A DNA stretch of 64,000 nucleotides from Cynocephalus volans (taxonomy: Eukaryota > Chordata > Mammalia > Dermoptera > Cynocephalidae). The DNA lies in contig NC_084465.1 of NCBI RefSeq assembly GCF_027409185.1, forward strand, positions 29,367,864 to 29,431,863, written 5' to 3'. The translations under genes were made by a program, and so were the position numbers. The notes beneath the pieces are model-generated. The model had not been told where the DNA came from, made no database searches, and worked only from the letters and a program-made list of their open reading frames with translations. Every line of letters begins with the position of its first letter. Position 1 is the first letter of the stretch. Positions 37,274 to 46,830 of this stretch are shown here, in pieces.

Positions 37274-37323
37274 CTTCCTCTACCAAGACAACATATATAA
37301 GCTACAGTAATCATTCAATCTGA
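37274..37323 (+). CDS. GRM8: GRM8 terminal coding segment, mGlu8a C-terminus
   Basis: A splice acceptor (CAG at 37271-37273) opens this segment. Joined to the last base of the upstream exon (29044), the reading frame gives TSSTKTTYISYSNHSI and then TGA at 37321-37323. This is the canonical mGlu8a C-terminus; the last residues form the cytoplasmic tail end where group III receptors contact PDZ-type and SUMO-machinery partners. Only two bases plus 15 sense codons and the stop are coding, so standard ORF scans miss it. The rest of the exon is 3' UTR. The intron from donor 29045 is 8229 nt long. The acceptor has a weak pyrimidine tract (TTCTAATTTGTCTTAACAG) compared with the strong tract before 28798. 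Confidence 0.96.
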
Positions 37324-37773
37324 AACAGGGAAATTATACAATCTGAAGTTATGTGGCATTTGATCTCAAGCAGTGAACATGAGACTGCAAAAATTTACTC
37401 CTGGAGATCTCCATAGACTACAGTCAATCAAATCATTAGTCAGTCTTGCAAGGAACAAAAATAATCCATGAGCCAAATATATTAATGACGGGAACCGAAG
37501 AACCCGTTTGATACAATACAACCAATGAGTGTCAAGCTAAAGTGTTGCTTACTCGTGAGCAGTTAAAAAAAAAAATCACAAAGGGAAAACTAATGTGAGC
37601 TTGTGAAAAAAAAAAAATGCTGTTGAAATTAACCATGTTTGATGTTATTCTTGTAAGTATTTTTCTGTGATTGTGAGAACTCTCCTTCCTGTCCCACATT
37701 GTTCAACTTGTATAAGACAATGAGTCTGTTTCTTGTAACGGCTGACCGGATTGAAGCCCTGGGTTGTGCTGAA

Positions 37774-37779
37774 AATAAA
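37774..37779 (+). promoter_or_regulatory. GRM8: Poly(A) signal AATAAA, proximal
   Basis: Canonical hexamer about 450 nt after the mGlu8a stop codon. The next 20-30 nt include CAATGATTGACGCATGCA, a possible cleavage zone. Confidence 0.55.
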
Positions 37780-37828
37780 TGCAATGATTGACGCATGCAA
37801 TTTTTTATACAGATAATTTATTTCTAAT

Positions 37829-37834
37829 AATAAA
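37829..37834 (+). promoter_or_regulatory. GRM8: Poly(A) signal AATAAA, distal
   Basis: Second canonical hexamer, 55 nt after the first and followed by a GT/T-rich downstream element. Its context (AATAATAAAGGAATG) makes it the more likely main signal, but this is inferred from sequence only. Confidence 0.6.
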
Positions 37835-37860
37835 GGAATGTTTTGCAAATGTTGAGACTT

Positions 37861-40800
37861 GTTTCGTTCCAGTTTTAAAGCTCGGGAAAACTCTTCTATC
37901 CAATTGGCACTTCTGCTCCTATTTAGCTCCTTCTGTAAAAGCCCTGGTGTTCCAGGGAAATATTATATCCTTGAGAAATGTGCTTTTGTACATTTGCGTG
38001 TATATGAGGAAGATTGTCTTTATTCCTATATGAAAAGACATTATTTGTGTAAGGTTTTGTGAATGTTCTAAGATTTCTGTGGTAACTTTTCATAGTAATT
38101 GCTTTAATGAAGAATCAAGCAATAGCTTGAGCTAAATTGCTTCAGGTATTATAATAACAAATGATGAGTTAAACTATACTTTGGAGAATATAATATGAAA
38201 ATCACATTTAAAAGTATAGCAAATTGTCATTGAAATTCTTCACTACATTTCTAAGTCAAAACTTTTGCATAATAAAATATCCTGTGGTATGTAGTATTAA
38301 CCTTTTCTCACCTGGGCTTAGTAGTCACTGAAATCAGTGAAGTAATGGGCCTTATACAGTACATTCTTCAAAGCACATAATTAGCATATTTATTCCCTTA
38401 AAGAAACCACAGTTCACATAACACGTCAATGCTTTCTTATTTTCCGAATGAAAACATTCACAGAACGGTATCATTAAAGAGAGAAGATAAGGAGCCTGTC
38501 TCACACTAATAAACCATGCCAGGATGGATCAAAGGACCTGTTAACAGTTTTCAAATCTGTTTCCATTTCTGTCATGTGCTCCTCTATTCCATACAATCTC
38601 AGACATCCATCAAATCAATGGGTTTCTACAATCATTTTGTTAGTAAATGTTCTCTGTTGAGTGTGCTTGGATGGCTCATTGCACTCCTTATGGATATAAA
38701 ATGCTGTCTGTGCTCTGTAGCTTCACTCCAGGCATTGATAGTCACTTTATTTAATAGAGAAGGTTGAAGTACATAGAGCAGGCTCATTCAACATAGAGTA
38801 ACATTTCCTACATACCTATGAAGACAGATTGCTGCATATAGAAGGGAATGTGTATTTACTGGCCTTTTGTTGAGTTTCTTCTAATAGTATTTGTTGTTTG
38901 TTGATAATATTTATTCAAGAAGTGAGGGTATTATTTTCAAGTTATCAGCTACTCTGTATTACTGATGCTAAAATCCTGTAATCAGGATTCCAAACCCACC
39001 TTTAGATGTGCCTTTTAGATAAGACGTAGACTAAGCTAAATAAACTCATAAATACATGTTTAGTATATTTTATTATGTCATGTAACTCAGTATGAATAGC
39101 CATACCAAGAAGTAATTATAATTGTATTTTAATTTTTAAATTAACAGTTTTCTTTGCATTGGAGATTGCTAGTGATTCATAAGGTTTTCTTGACTTGATT
39201 TTAAGTAAGTATATGTTTGCTTGAGAAAAATGCTTGAATTATACAAGATTTGCATTTCATTCAGGAAGCAAAATTTAAGTATGTTTTTATGTTTTCATTT
39301 ACTAATTGACTCTAATCAGGGTAAGTGGATGTGACAGGGTGATTATGAGAGCAAAGCTGGCTCTCAAGCCAAATGTAGGTTTTTATTATTATTATTACTT
39401 TTTAAAAAAATTTTAAAGCTTTAGGAAGAAAAATAAAATATTAAGTATAATTCATGACATTTCAAAATTGTTTTTCTATTACAAACTTACCAATGCATTG
39501 TTTTTCTTAAGTACTTTTATAAATAATTGATACTTGTTTGATATTAAACAAAATCTTATTTAACTTATAATACAGTTGAGTAATAGTTCTCGTGGATTTA
39601 AATATGTCAATCATTCTTTATAACATTATCTCAGTGGGAAACTTTCTGCTGATAAAACTATCACCCTTCCCAGGCAGTGGGTGGATAAATTCCCTCAACC
39701 TCTTAAAGTAGGAACTGGAGAATTCTGCCCTCCAATCTAGTTATTTCTCAGGGATTTTGCTGAGGGCTCAGGAGGTAGTCATATAGACTGGAATAATGGT
39801 GGTGAGGCATCCTGTAAGATGGATTTAGCATGTGCTAGTCTAGTGGTTCACAAGTCCCATGCTTTAAAATGAACTGCCTGTGTGCTATAGATAAGCAATT
39901 GCAAACTTGTGCAGAAAAAATGCAGTATCTTATTCTTTAGAATTGACCTTGTGTTTTATTCTGGCCAAGAAATGTCACATCTAATCTCAGCATGCCAGAG
40001 GGAATGCTAAAAATGTAGCCTAAGGTAATATTCAACAAATGTCACCAGTAGACAATGAGAGATACATTAGTATGACCTTGGGCCACATCTGACCCCAGTT
40101 TTAAAAATATTTTTAGCTTATAATAGTTAATATTTAAAAGTGTCTAAATGAATGATAGTTGATCTGTCACAAACTAATTTTGTAATAAAGCAAAACTATT
40201 CTTAAATATAAATTTGGAAGGATGGCCATTGAGACATAAATAGGAACTAAATGACTAACTTAATTATTGTGTTTATAAGAAATTTTTACAGAAAATTCTA
40301 TGGCATTTGAGATGAACAGTATTTTATTGTTTTATTTAAATTAAATACCACATTACAGGAAATGTCACTAGAAAGAGAAGTTTTTGTCTTTTATGTTTTC
40401 TTTTCCTTTTAACTCAATATTCTATATTATTTACCAATACTTCTTGACAACGTAGAAAGTATATTAATATCTAAACTATATTAGCCATCACTGATATTTT
40501 ATTCAGTCAGCAAGTAGGAGAAATGGCATTCTTGAGTTCTATTATGCAATCTTACCAATTTTCTCATTGTGTTCATTTAATTTCCTTTAATATCAGTATT
40601 TTCATCCATTTTCTTGAATAAAATGGACAAAAGCAACAATGAAGTTTCATGAAAAGGAGGGTGAGAAATAATACCAAATTAAAGACTACTCTAATCATAT
40701 ATAATAATCTTTAGAAATTTTCTTTTTTCTTTTTTATGGTTCTCTTATAATGAAGATAAAAATAATGAAGAAAAATATGAACATAGCTAGAAGAAAAGAT

Positions 40801-41494
40801 TTCCTTAAGAAATTGTGTGCCAGGAACTTGCTGACTACCACATTACAGAAGTAGTGGGAGGAAATAGTACATAATTTTATTTTTTTAAAACTATTTTCTG
40901 TGACTTCTATTTTTATTAGTTTTAATTTTTTTAGTAATTTTTGTTCTATATTTTTTTCCTTTAAAAAATTTGTATAGCATGTTCTTTAAAGGCATTCTAA
41001 CTCTTGGGTGCTACTATTTTTTATTTAATTTTACCCTCCCGAGGGTATTCAGAATATTTTTTCCCTCTGTTGAACTCAATCTATTTCAAAGTAAAGTCTC
41101 ATATCACATTTTGATTTACATATCTGCTCTGAGAGTGACACAGATAGAGAAAGATAATTCAGACCTATTACTTATTTTCTCTAGTTGCCTACTGTTTATG
41201 TAGGTTAGGTCAAGCTAACCTTGACAAATAACTTGTTATAATGTCTTAAAGTACCAACCATGGATTGGGGCCTATAAGAATAACATGAATTAACCATGTA
41301 ATGACTTGGATGGGAAGTGTGGGTCATGTGGTTGTAAAACACAGGAAAGACAAATGATTAGTGAAACGTTTCAGGTTGTAAAGTAAGCACATGAGATTAC
41401 TAACCAATGAACTAAGTGTAATTAGGGAAATTTACTGGAACATAGGATGGTTTTGAGAGCTAATAAAAATATTAGAGTGTTTAAGTAAGATTAT
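37861..41494. other. Intergenic, downstream of GRM8, nothing recognised
   Basis: AT-rich and mostly unique, with no exon-like frames or clear repeats. A GRM8 3' UTR longer than proposed could extend into the start of this stretch. Confidence 0.5.
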
Positions 41495-41640
41495 GGGAGC
41501 TAACTGGTTAGCTCAGTTGGTTAGAGTGTGGTGCTGGTAAAACCCAAGGTCCAGGGTTCGATCCCTGTACTGTCCAGTTGCCAAAACTATACTAACTAAC
41601 TAAATAAAACAAAACTAATATATATATATATATATAATTT
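41495..41640 (+). mobile_element. tRNA-Ile-derived SINE (CYN-like)
   Basis: The head closely follows tRNA-Ile, with an A box TAGCTCAGTTGG (41509-41520) and a B box GGTTCGATCCC (41555-41565), an internal RNA polymerase III promoter. The tRNA part (CTGGTTAGCTCAGTTGGTTA, then GAGTGTGGTGCTGGTAA) ends at TCCAGTTGCC and is followed by an A-rich tail and a short (TA)n. There is no CCA end, no isoleucine anticodon loop intact (GGTAA in place of AATAA), and a one-base excess, so it is not a working tRNA gene. The short monomeric form matches the colugo CYN type as I remember it. Confidence 0.85.
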
Positions 41641-43204
41641 TGAGAAACTTAAAAACAATTCTGATAAAAAAGGTAAAATAAACAAGTCGAGGATTTTATT
41701 CAACTCATTACCTAATGATGGAGTCAGTAAGATGTTAAAATTAGTTCAAAGAGCATTTGAGAAGCTAGTCTACACTAATATATGTACTACATATAAATAG
41801 ATATTGGGATAAACCAGATGGTTAGACACAAAATTGGTTTAATATCTTACGATATAATAAACCATAACTTTTTAGGTAACCTGTTGTATTGGACAGACAT
41901 TATTGGAATTTCGACTGGATAAAACTCTACTAATTAATCTCAGTGCCTAGAGTTATAAAGTAGTTGTGTTGATAGAAATTCAAATGCAGCTCTCTAATGA
42001 AAGAACACCCATTAATATCTGTGCCTGTTTCCAAGTTTTGGATAATTTTTTATGATAAGTGTGATGCTGCATTGTTTTACTTCCTCTAATTATAAGCATT
42101 ACATTGGCAACGTCTAAATAATAAAGATCACAAAAATCTAAATTATGTGAAGATAATACAAGTTAGTAATGAAGGGGCTCTGGGATGGAGACCAGTTTTA
42201 ATTATTCTTTCCTATCTCAATGCTTTAACTGTATCCCCAATTCAGAACGTAAATTGTATTAGATGGTATAAAGAAAAAATGTGAGTAAATGTGGTTGCCA
42301 TCAGGTAACATTTCTATCTGACAATTCCAGAAATAATTTGTGTAAGTGTGACTTCTTCCTTTTGTCCCCTAGGTACTGTCATCTCTAGTGGATATTTTGT
42401 CTCCCCTTTTGTAGCATATTACCCTAAAAGGGAAAATCAACTTTTCAAGAGTGTCCCTGAAGATGACAAACCATCTATCTATCCTATCTCCATAAGTTTC
42501 TTCTGTTATTGTCTATTAATCCTGGCCCTTCCCAGCAAAGCATTTTCTAGGATTCTGCCAATGGCATCTTCCAGGCAGGAGAAGCAAGAATAAAGGAAGC
42601 CTTCCCAATCAAAGATGGGGAAAAGAAACAGGTATGGTAAGTGGGGCTCTGCTTTTTCCACGAACATCTTATGATTTAGGAATCCCCATCTACTATTCAC
42701 TTCTGTCTGACACTCTAGGCTTTGCAGAGGGAGGTAATGGTGAGTGTACAGTCATGGGACTCCCTTCTCATATGGGACCCACTTTCTGAGTGTAGTATTA
42801 GTAGCTCTGGAGCTCAATGATCCTTTGAGGATCTTTACTGCTCTAGAAGAAGAAAAGAGAGGCATCCTGCCTGAGGCAAAATTATAAAGTAGAAGAAACA
42901 TGGCTTATTGACTTCTCTGATTTTTTTTCTCACGATGTTTTCCAACTTCTTTGTACCTCTTGCTAAAGCCACCCAGGTGACCAGTATCCTCAGTATACAT
43001 TTTAGGTACTTAGGGATCCACTTTTCCCACTTTCCATCTTCCGATTCACTAGTACTTTCCCTGTTTCAATAACTCAACTCCAAATTACTTTTCTACGCCA
43101 AACTTTCCTCCACTCCAAACAAAGATATCAAAAAGGTATATCAAATATTGCTACAGAAGCTACTGCAGCTGGATTTTAAGTATTAAACCATATAATAAAA
43201 ATAG
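41641..43204. other. Intergenic, nothing recognised
   Basis: Unique AT-rich sequence between the SINE and the ancient repeat. Open frames at 42348-42593 plus and 42506-42700 minus overlap and show no domains. Confidence 0.5.
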
Positions 43205-43383
43205 TTCAATCATTGATTTCATTCAGAAGCTATTGAGTACCTGCTATGCACCAGACATTGTGTAGGTGCTAAGAATGTAACCGTGGGCAAAAAAAAAAAA
43301 AAAAAAAAAAAATCTTTCCTGCCATCATGACCTTTTTATTTCTGTAGAAGAGATAAATAGTAAACAAGATAAATATATGAATA

Positions 43384-43397
43384 TAGGGTATATTAGA
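43384..43397 (+). repeat. Left target-site duplication of the DPPA2 retrocopy
   Basis: TAGGGTATATTAGA, identical to 44658-44671 on the far side of the pseudogene. Such duplications are left by L1-driven retroposition. Confidence 0.9.
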
Positions 43398-44657
43398 GGA
43401 TAAAAGGAATAAACTGCAGATATCTCTATAATTGCTTGTTTTGCTGCCTTGCTGGAAATGTCAGACTCAAATTACGAGAGCCGCAAGAATTTCTTTGAGA
43501 AAGAATTAGATGAGGAAACTGTGATTTTGACCTTGGCTCCAGCTACAAAGGAACCTGAAAAAGAAGAACAAGTAGAACCAAGTGTTCCTTCAACTTCTGA
43601 TGTCAAACCAAGGAAAAATAATAAAGTTATTTTTAACTAGGAGAAGGCCTAGGAAAAATAATAAAGTTTATCTTCCTGAAACAGGTGAACGAGTCAAAGC
43701 CCTCCTAAAACCTATGTATAAAATACGAAGCCTTCCCTTGCCAACCATTTTGCCTCTGATTAATAAGGTGTATCAGGACACCTTGTGCGACTGGTGCCAA
43801 CAATTTAATTTGAGTACCAGTGGTGAGAAAATAGAGGTTTATCTGAGGCTCCAGAAACCTGTTTACCCGGAACAAAAACATGCTGTTCCTGAAACATCAT
43901 GGGAGGCCAAACTGTATTCAAGGAAATGCAAGGTAGTGACCAAAGAGCAAGGCTTCATGAAAGTTGTGAGATGAGTGAGAGAGAGGAAGAGATGAACCTA
44001 GTGGAAGTGGTAAGTCCAGCTCAGGAAGCCATGCTGGCATCGTGAGGAAGAATTGTTGCTAGAGCTGTTCAGCCCAAGGCTGAGAACTCATGGCCCATTC
44101 CTGCTTTTGTTGAGGCCTTTTTGCTGCAAGCCTCTGGTGTCAGGTGGTGTGTGGTCCATGGCTGATTTCTCTCCACAGACACAGAGGGGTGGGTTGGCCA
44201 GCAGTTCCATGCAGGCCAGGTCTGGATGCCTGACACTCCCAGGAGGATGATTTCTCTTTTACTGTCACCAGCCTGCTCTTTCCCATCCCCAAGCCAAGAA
44301 GATAATATGTTATGCCCTGAATGTACTAAGAGGAATAAAATGATAATGAAAAGATTAATTACCATGGAGAAGAAGAAAAAGTCTGGCTTAAACACATTGT
44401 AGATTAGAATATGCCACCCCAAAATATGCCTAAGTACTATTTATGCATAAGCATTATTTTGAACTGAAGGCAATTGAGAAGAAACAGATACAAGAAACTC
44501 TCTCTGCCTTGCCACTACTGTACCTGTATATCCGCCACTTAGATTCAATAAGTGTTAATATCTTTCTATATTTGATATATTATTGTGACATATGTAAATA
44601 TATTTTTTATTAAATAATTTAAAAGTAAAAATATAAAATAAAAAATAAAAATAAATG
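43398..44657 (+). pseudogene. DPPA2: DPPA2 processed pseudogene
   Basis: Retrocopy of developmental pluripotency associated 2, a SAP-domain nuclear protein of germ cells and early embryos. The start codon is at 43458 ([20 protein letters not shown]). The SAP-like part follows as LPLPTILP...DTLCDWCQQFNLST...KIEVYLRL, then the conserved C-terminal DPPA2/4 domain ([21 protein letters not shown]), ending at TAG 44400-44402. The parent gene has introns and this copy has none. Lesions visible: an insertion bounded by an 18-nt direct repeat (43611-43628 and 43651-43668, offset 40 nt) shifts the frame and brings in a stop at 43638; a one-base loss in the A-run near 43941-43945 restores the original frame; TGA stops lie at 44043 (an ancestral Trp) and 44163 (an ancestral Arg CGA). 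An A-rich tail occupies about 44620-44656. A perfect 14-nt direct repeat flanks the copy. Confidence 0.95.
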
Positions 44658-44671
44658 TAGGGTATATTAGA
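44658..44671 (+). repeat. Right target-site duplication of the DPPA2 retrocopy
   Basis: Second copy of TAGGGTATATTAGA, directly after the A-rich tail. The older host repeat resumes here (CAGTGATAAATGCTGAG). Confidence 0.9.
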
Positions 44672-45404
44672 CAGTGATAAATGCTGAGAAGAAGAAAACA
44701 AATCGGGGAAATGATGGAAAATAAGTTACATTGTGAAGCAGAGGATTGAAATTTTAGGTAGGAAGGCCAGGGAAGATGACATTTGAGTAAAGTTCTGAAT
44801 AAATGGAGGGTTGATGTATGTAGTGATTTGGGAAAGAGAATTTCAGGCAAAGGGAACATCAAGAAAACAGGCCCTGAGACAGGACCTTGTTTAGACCAAG
44901 GGAAGGTGAAGGGGGTTGAGGGTGGAGAATAAGATCTTGTAGGGTCTGGTAGGTCACTGAAAGAACCTTAACTTTTCCCCTTAATGATGGAAACCATTGT
45001 AGGGATTTTAACAAAGGAGTGACACGATAAGTCTTAATTTTAACTGAGTCATTTCAACTTCTGCAATGAGATAAGATTAGCCTCAAGGAGGCAATGGCAG
45101 AAACACATACTTCTAAAAAGACTTGGATGATCTGGGTTAGAAATGATCATGACTTGAGCTGGGTAAAGCGGTGGAGGTGAGGAGAAGTAGTTATACTGTA
45201 CATTTTGACAGTAAATTCTACTGTCAGGTTCTTCTTTCGTTACTATGTTCTCCTCTATTATAGAAGTTCCCTACCTTTCAAGGGCTTGCTTTTTTTTTTT
45301 CATTAATTATTTTATCCATTCAATCATTCACAGTTTCATTTTTACAATAAGAGCAATGTGAAAAGAACTTACTAACTGGGAGGGGTAATGAGACACCTAA
45401 TAAT

Positions 45405-45615
45405 AGTAATTCAATATGGGATAATTATTATAATAGTTAAGATTATCAGTCGCTTATGTTAGACTCTTTGCTAAGTGCTATACTGCAATAACTCTATTAT
45501 GACCCCTGGTTTACAAAGATGAAGTAGAGGCAAAATTTATTGGCCACCTTGCTGGAGCTCATAGAGCTTATAGGTGCAGGGTTAGTACAGAGCTACAGTG
45601 TCAGACAGAATGTGG
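45405..45615 (-). mobile_element. MIR SINE
   Basis: AGACTCTTTGCTAAGTGCTATACTGCAATAACTCTATTATGACCCC...GTTTACAAAGATGAAGTAGAGGCAAAATTTATTGGCCACCTTGCTGGAGCTCATAGAG follows reverse MIR. Confidence 0.66.
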
Positions 45616-46726
45616 CAACTGATAATCAGATCAAAACGCTATGGGAGCCAGAAAAGAGACACACATTCAGATGGGAAAATGAGGCACAAGTCTATGAAGG
45701 AAGTTCTTGGAATTCTTTGATGTTTCTGATATCAGTGTGTCATGCATTACAACTTGTTTCTAGGAGAGTTATCCAACCTTCTTGGATTTGAGAAATATGC
45801 TGAGGTTAAAGAATATTCTTTGGATAAATTCAAGTTAGTGCTAAATTTTTACTTGATTATTTTCATTTTTATCGAGTTTTTCCTAATGTGCAGTTTTTAG
45901 AGTAATCCATGGGCATCACAAGACCATATATAGAATGTAGCCCTTTTTCCACAATTCATGATTTTTTATATTATGTTTAAAACTTTTCAAGTATTATGAA
46001 ATAAATTAGAAAAATAACAAGGCTTCTTGAGGGACTTATTTACAACTTAGTGTTCGTTAAGTTCACAAAAGTTAACCTAGTTATATGATTTTCTATAATT
46101 AAGGTAACTTTATTCAGAAGTTTGATCCAATTGTTCATAAATATGCTTTTATTACATCCCTAGGATGGCAAGCTATGATTGTTTCTTTCATGCACAAGTA
46201 GTTTCTTAGGTAACTAATACATAAACTCCTTCAAAAGATAAAACAAGTTATTGTTATAATATCTTCCAGACAGAGAGATGAGGGCCAAAGGTTATTAAAG
46301 CTCAATTTCGAATCATCCATCAGTAATTGAGCTAAGGATAGAACCTGATGATCCACAGTGCTGTGCCAACACCCCCTGTCGTAGACCACTCTGACCCCAG
46401 CCATAATCATTGTATCCTGAACACTTATTACCTAATGACTATTTACTAGACTCAAAACTGTAATATTGTTAATAAAAGCTGTATACATTCTTGAAATCTA
46501 TCACAGTGGAAACTCTCAGCAGAGCAAAAAAGGCAGAATTGGCAGTCATCTTGCTGCATTTTTCTTGCAGGTCCAAATCTTCTAGTCCCGAGGGGAGAGG
46601 GAAAGTAGTGAGTACTCAGATGACATTCACCTTTACTACTGCTACACTGGATCCAGCAATCAGCTAGAAAGGTTTCCTAGGTTTTTAAAGTTGTAACAGT
46701 CTGGGTCCCATTCAGTCATCTCCCTT

Positions 46727-46729
<3 letters not shown>

Positions 46730-46790
<61 letters not shown>

Positions 46791-46830
46791 CACACACAGA
46801 TACACACACACGCAACACATACACACACAC
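46730..46830 (+). repeat. (CA)n microsatellite
   Basis: About 30 perfect CA units to 46789, then an imperfect continuation (CAACACACACAGATACACACACACGCAACACATACACAC). Confidence 0.95.

Larger units (their letters stand above)
37324..37860 (+). other. GRM8: GRM8 3' UTR (proposed extent)
   Basis: Non-coding sequence directly after the mGlu8a stop codon. It contains no recognisable interspersed repeat, unlike most of its surroundings, which is typical of a retained UTR. Two AATAAA hexamers lie near its end and are followed by a T/GT-rich stretch (TTTTGCAAATGTTGAGACTTG). The exact cleavage site is inferred, and a longer UTR using downstream signals is possible. Confidence 0.65.
43205..45190 (+). 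repeat. Ancient interspersed repeat split by the DPPA2 retrocopy
   Basis: The flanks of the pseudogene form one continuous old mammalian repeat. The left part runs from 43205 (GAGTACCTGCTATGCACCAGACATTGTGTAGG) to 43397; the right part runs from 44672 (GATAAATGCTGAGAAG...ATGACATTTGAGTAAAG...GGGTCTGGTAGGTCACTG...GGAGTGACACGATAAG) to about 45190. A second copy lies at 22575-23410. I recognise the sequence type but do not assign a family name. A 24-nt A-run sits at 43289-43312. Confidence 0.7.

Noticed and set aside
41495..41570. Possible functional tRNA-Ile gene
   Set aside because: The anticodon loop is altered, the body has an extra base, the acceptor stem is mispaired, and an A-rich SINE tail follows.
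43582..43974. 130-codon open frame as a live DPPA2-like gene
   Set aside because: It is bounded by the frame breaks, lacks the N-terminus, and the rest of the domain has nonsense codons at 44043 and 44163.
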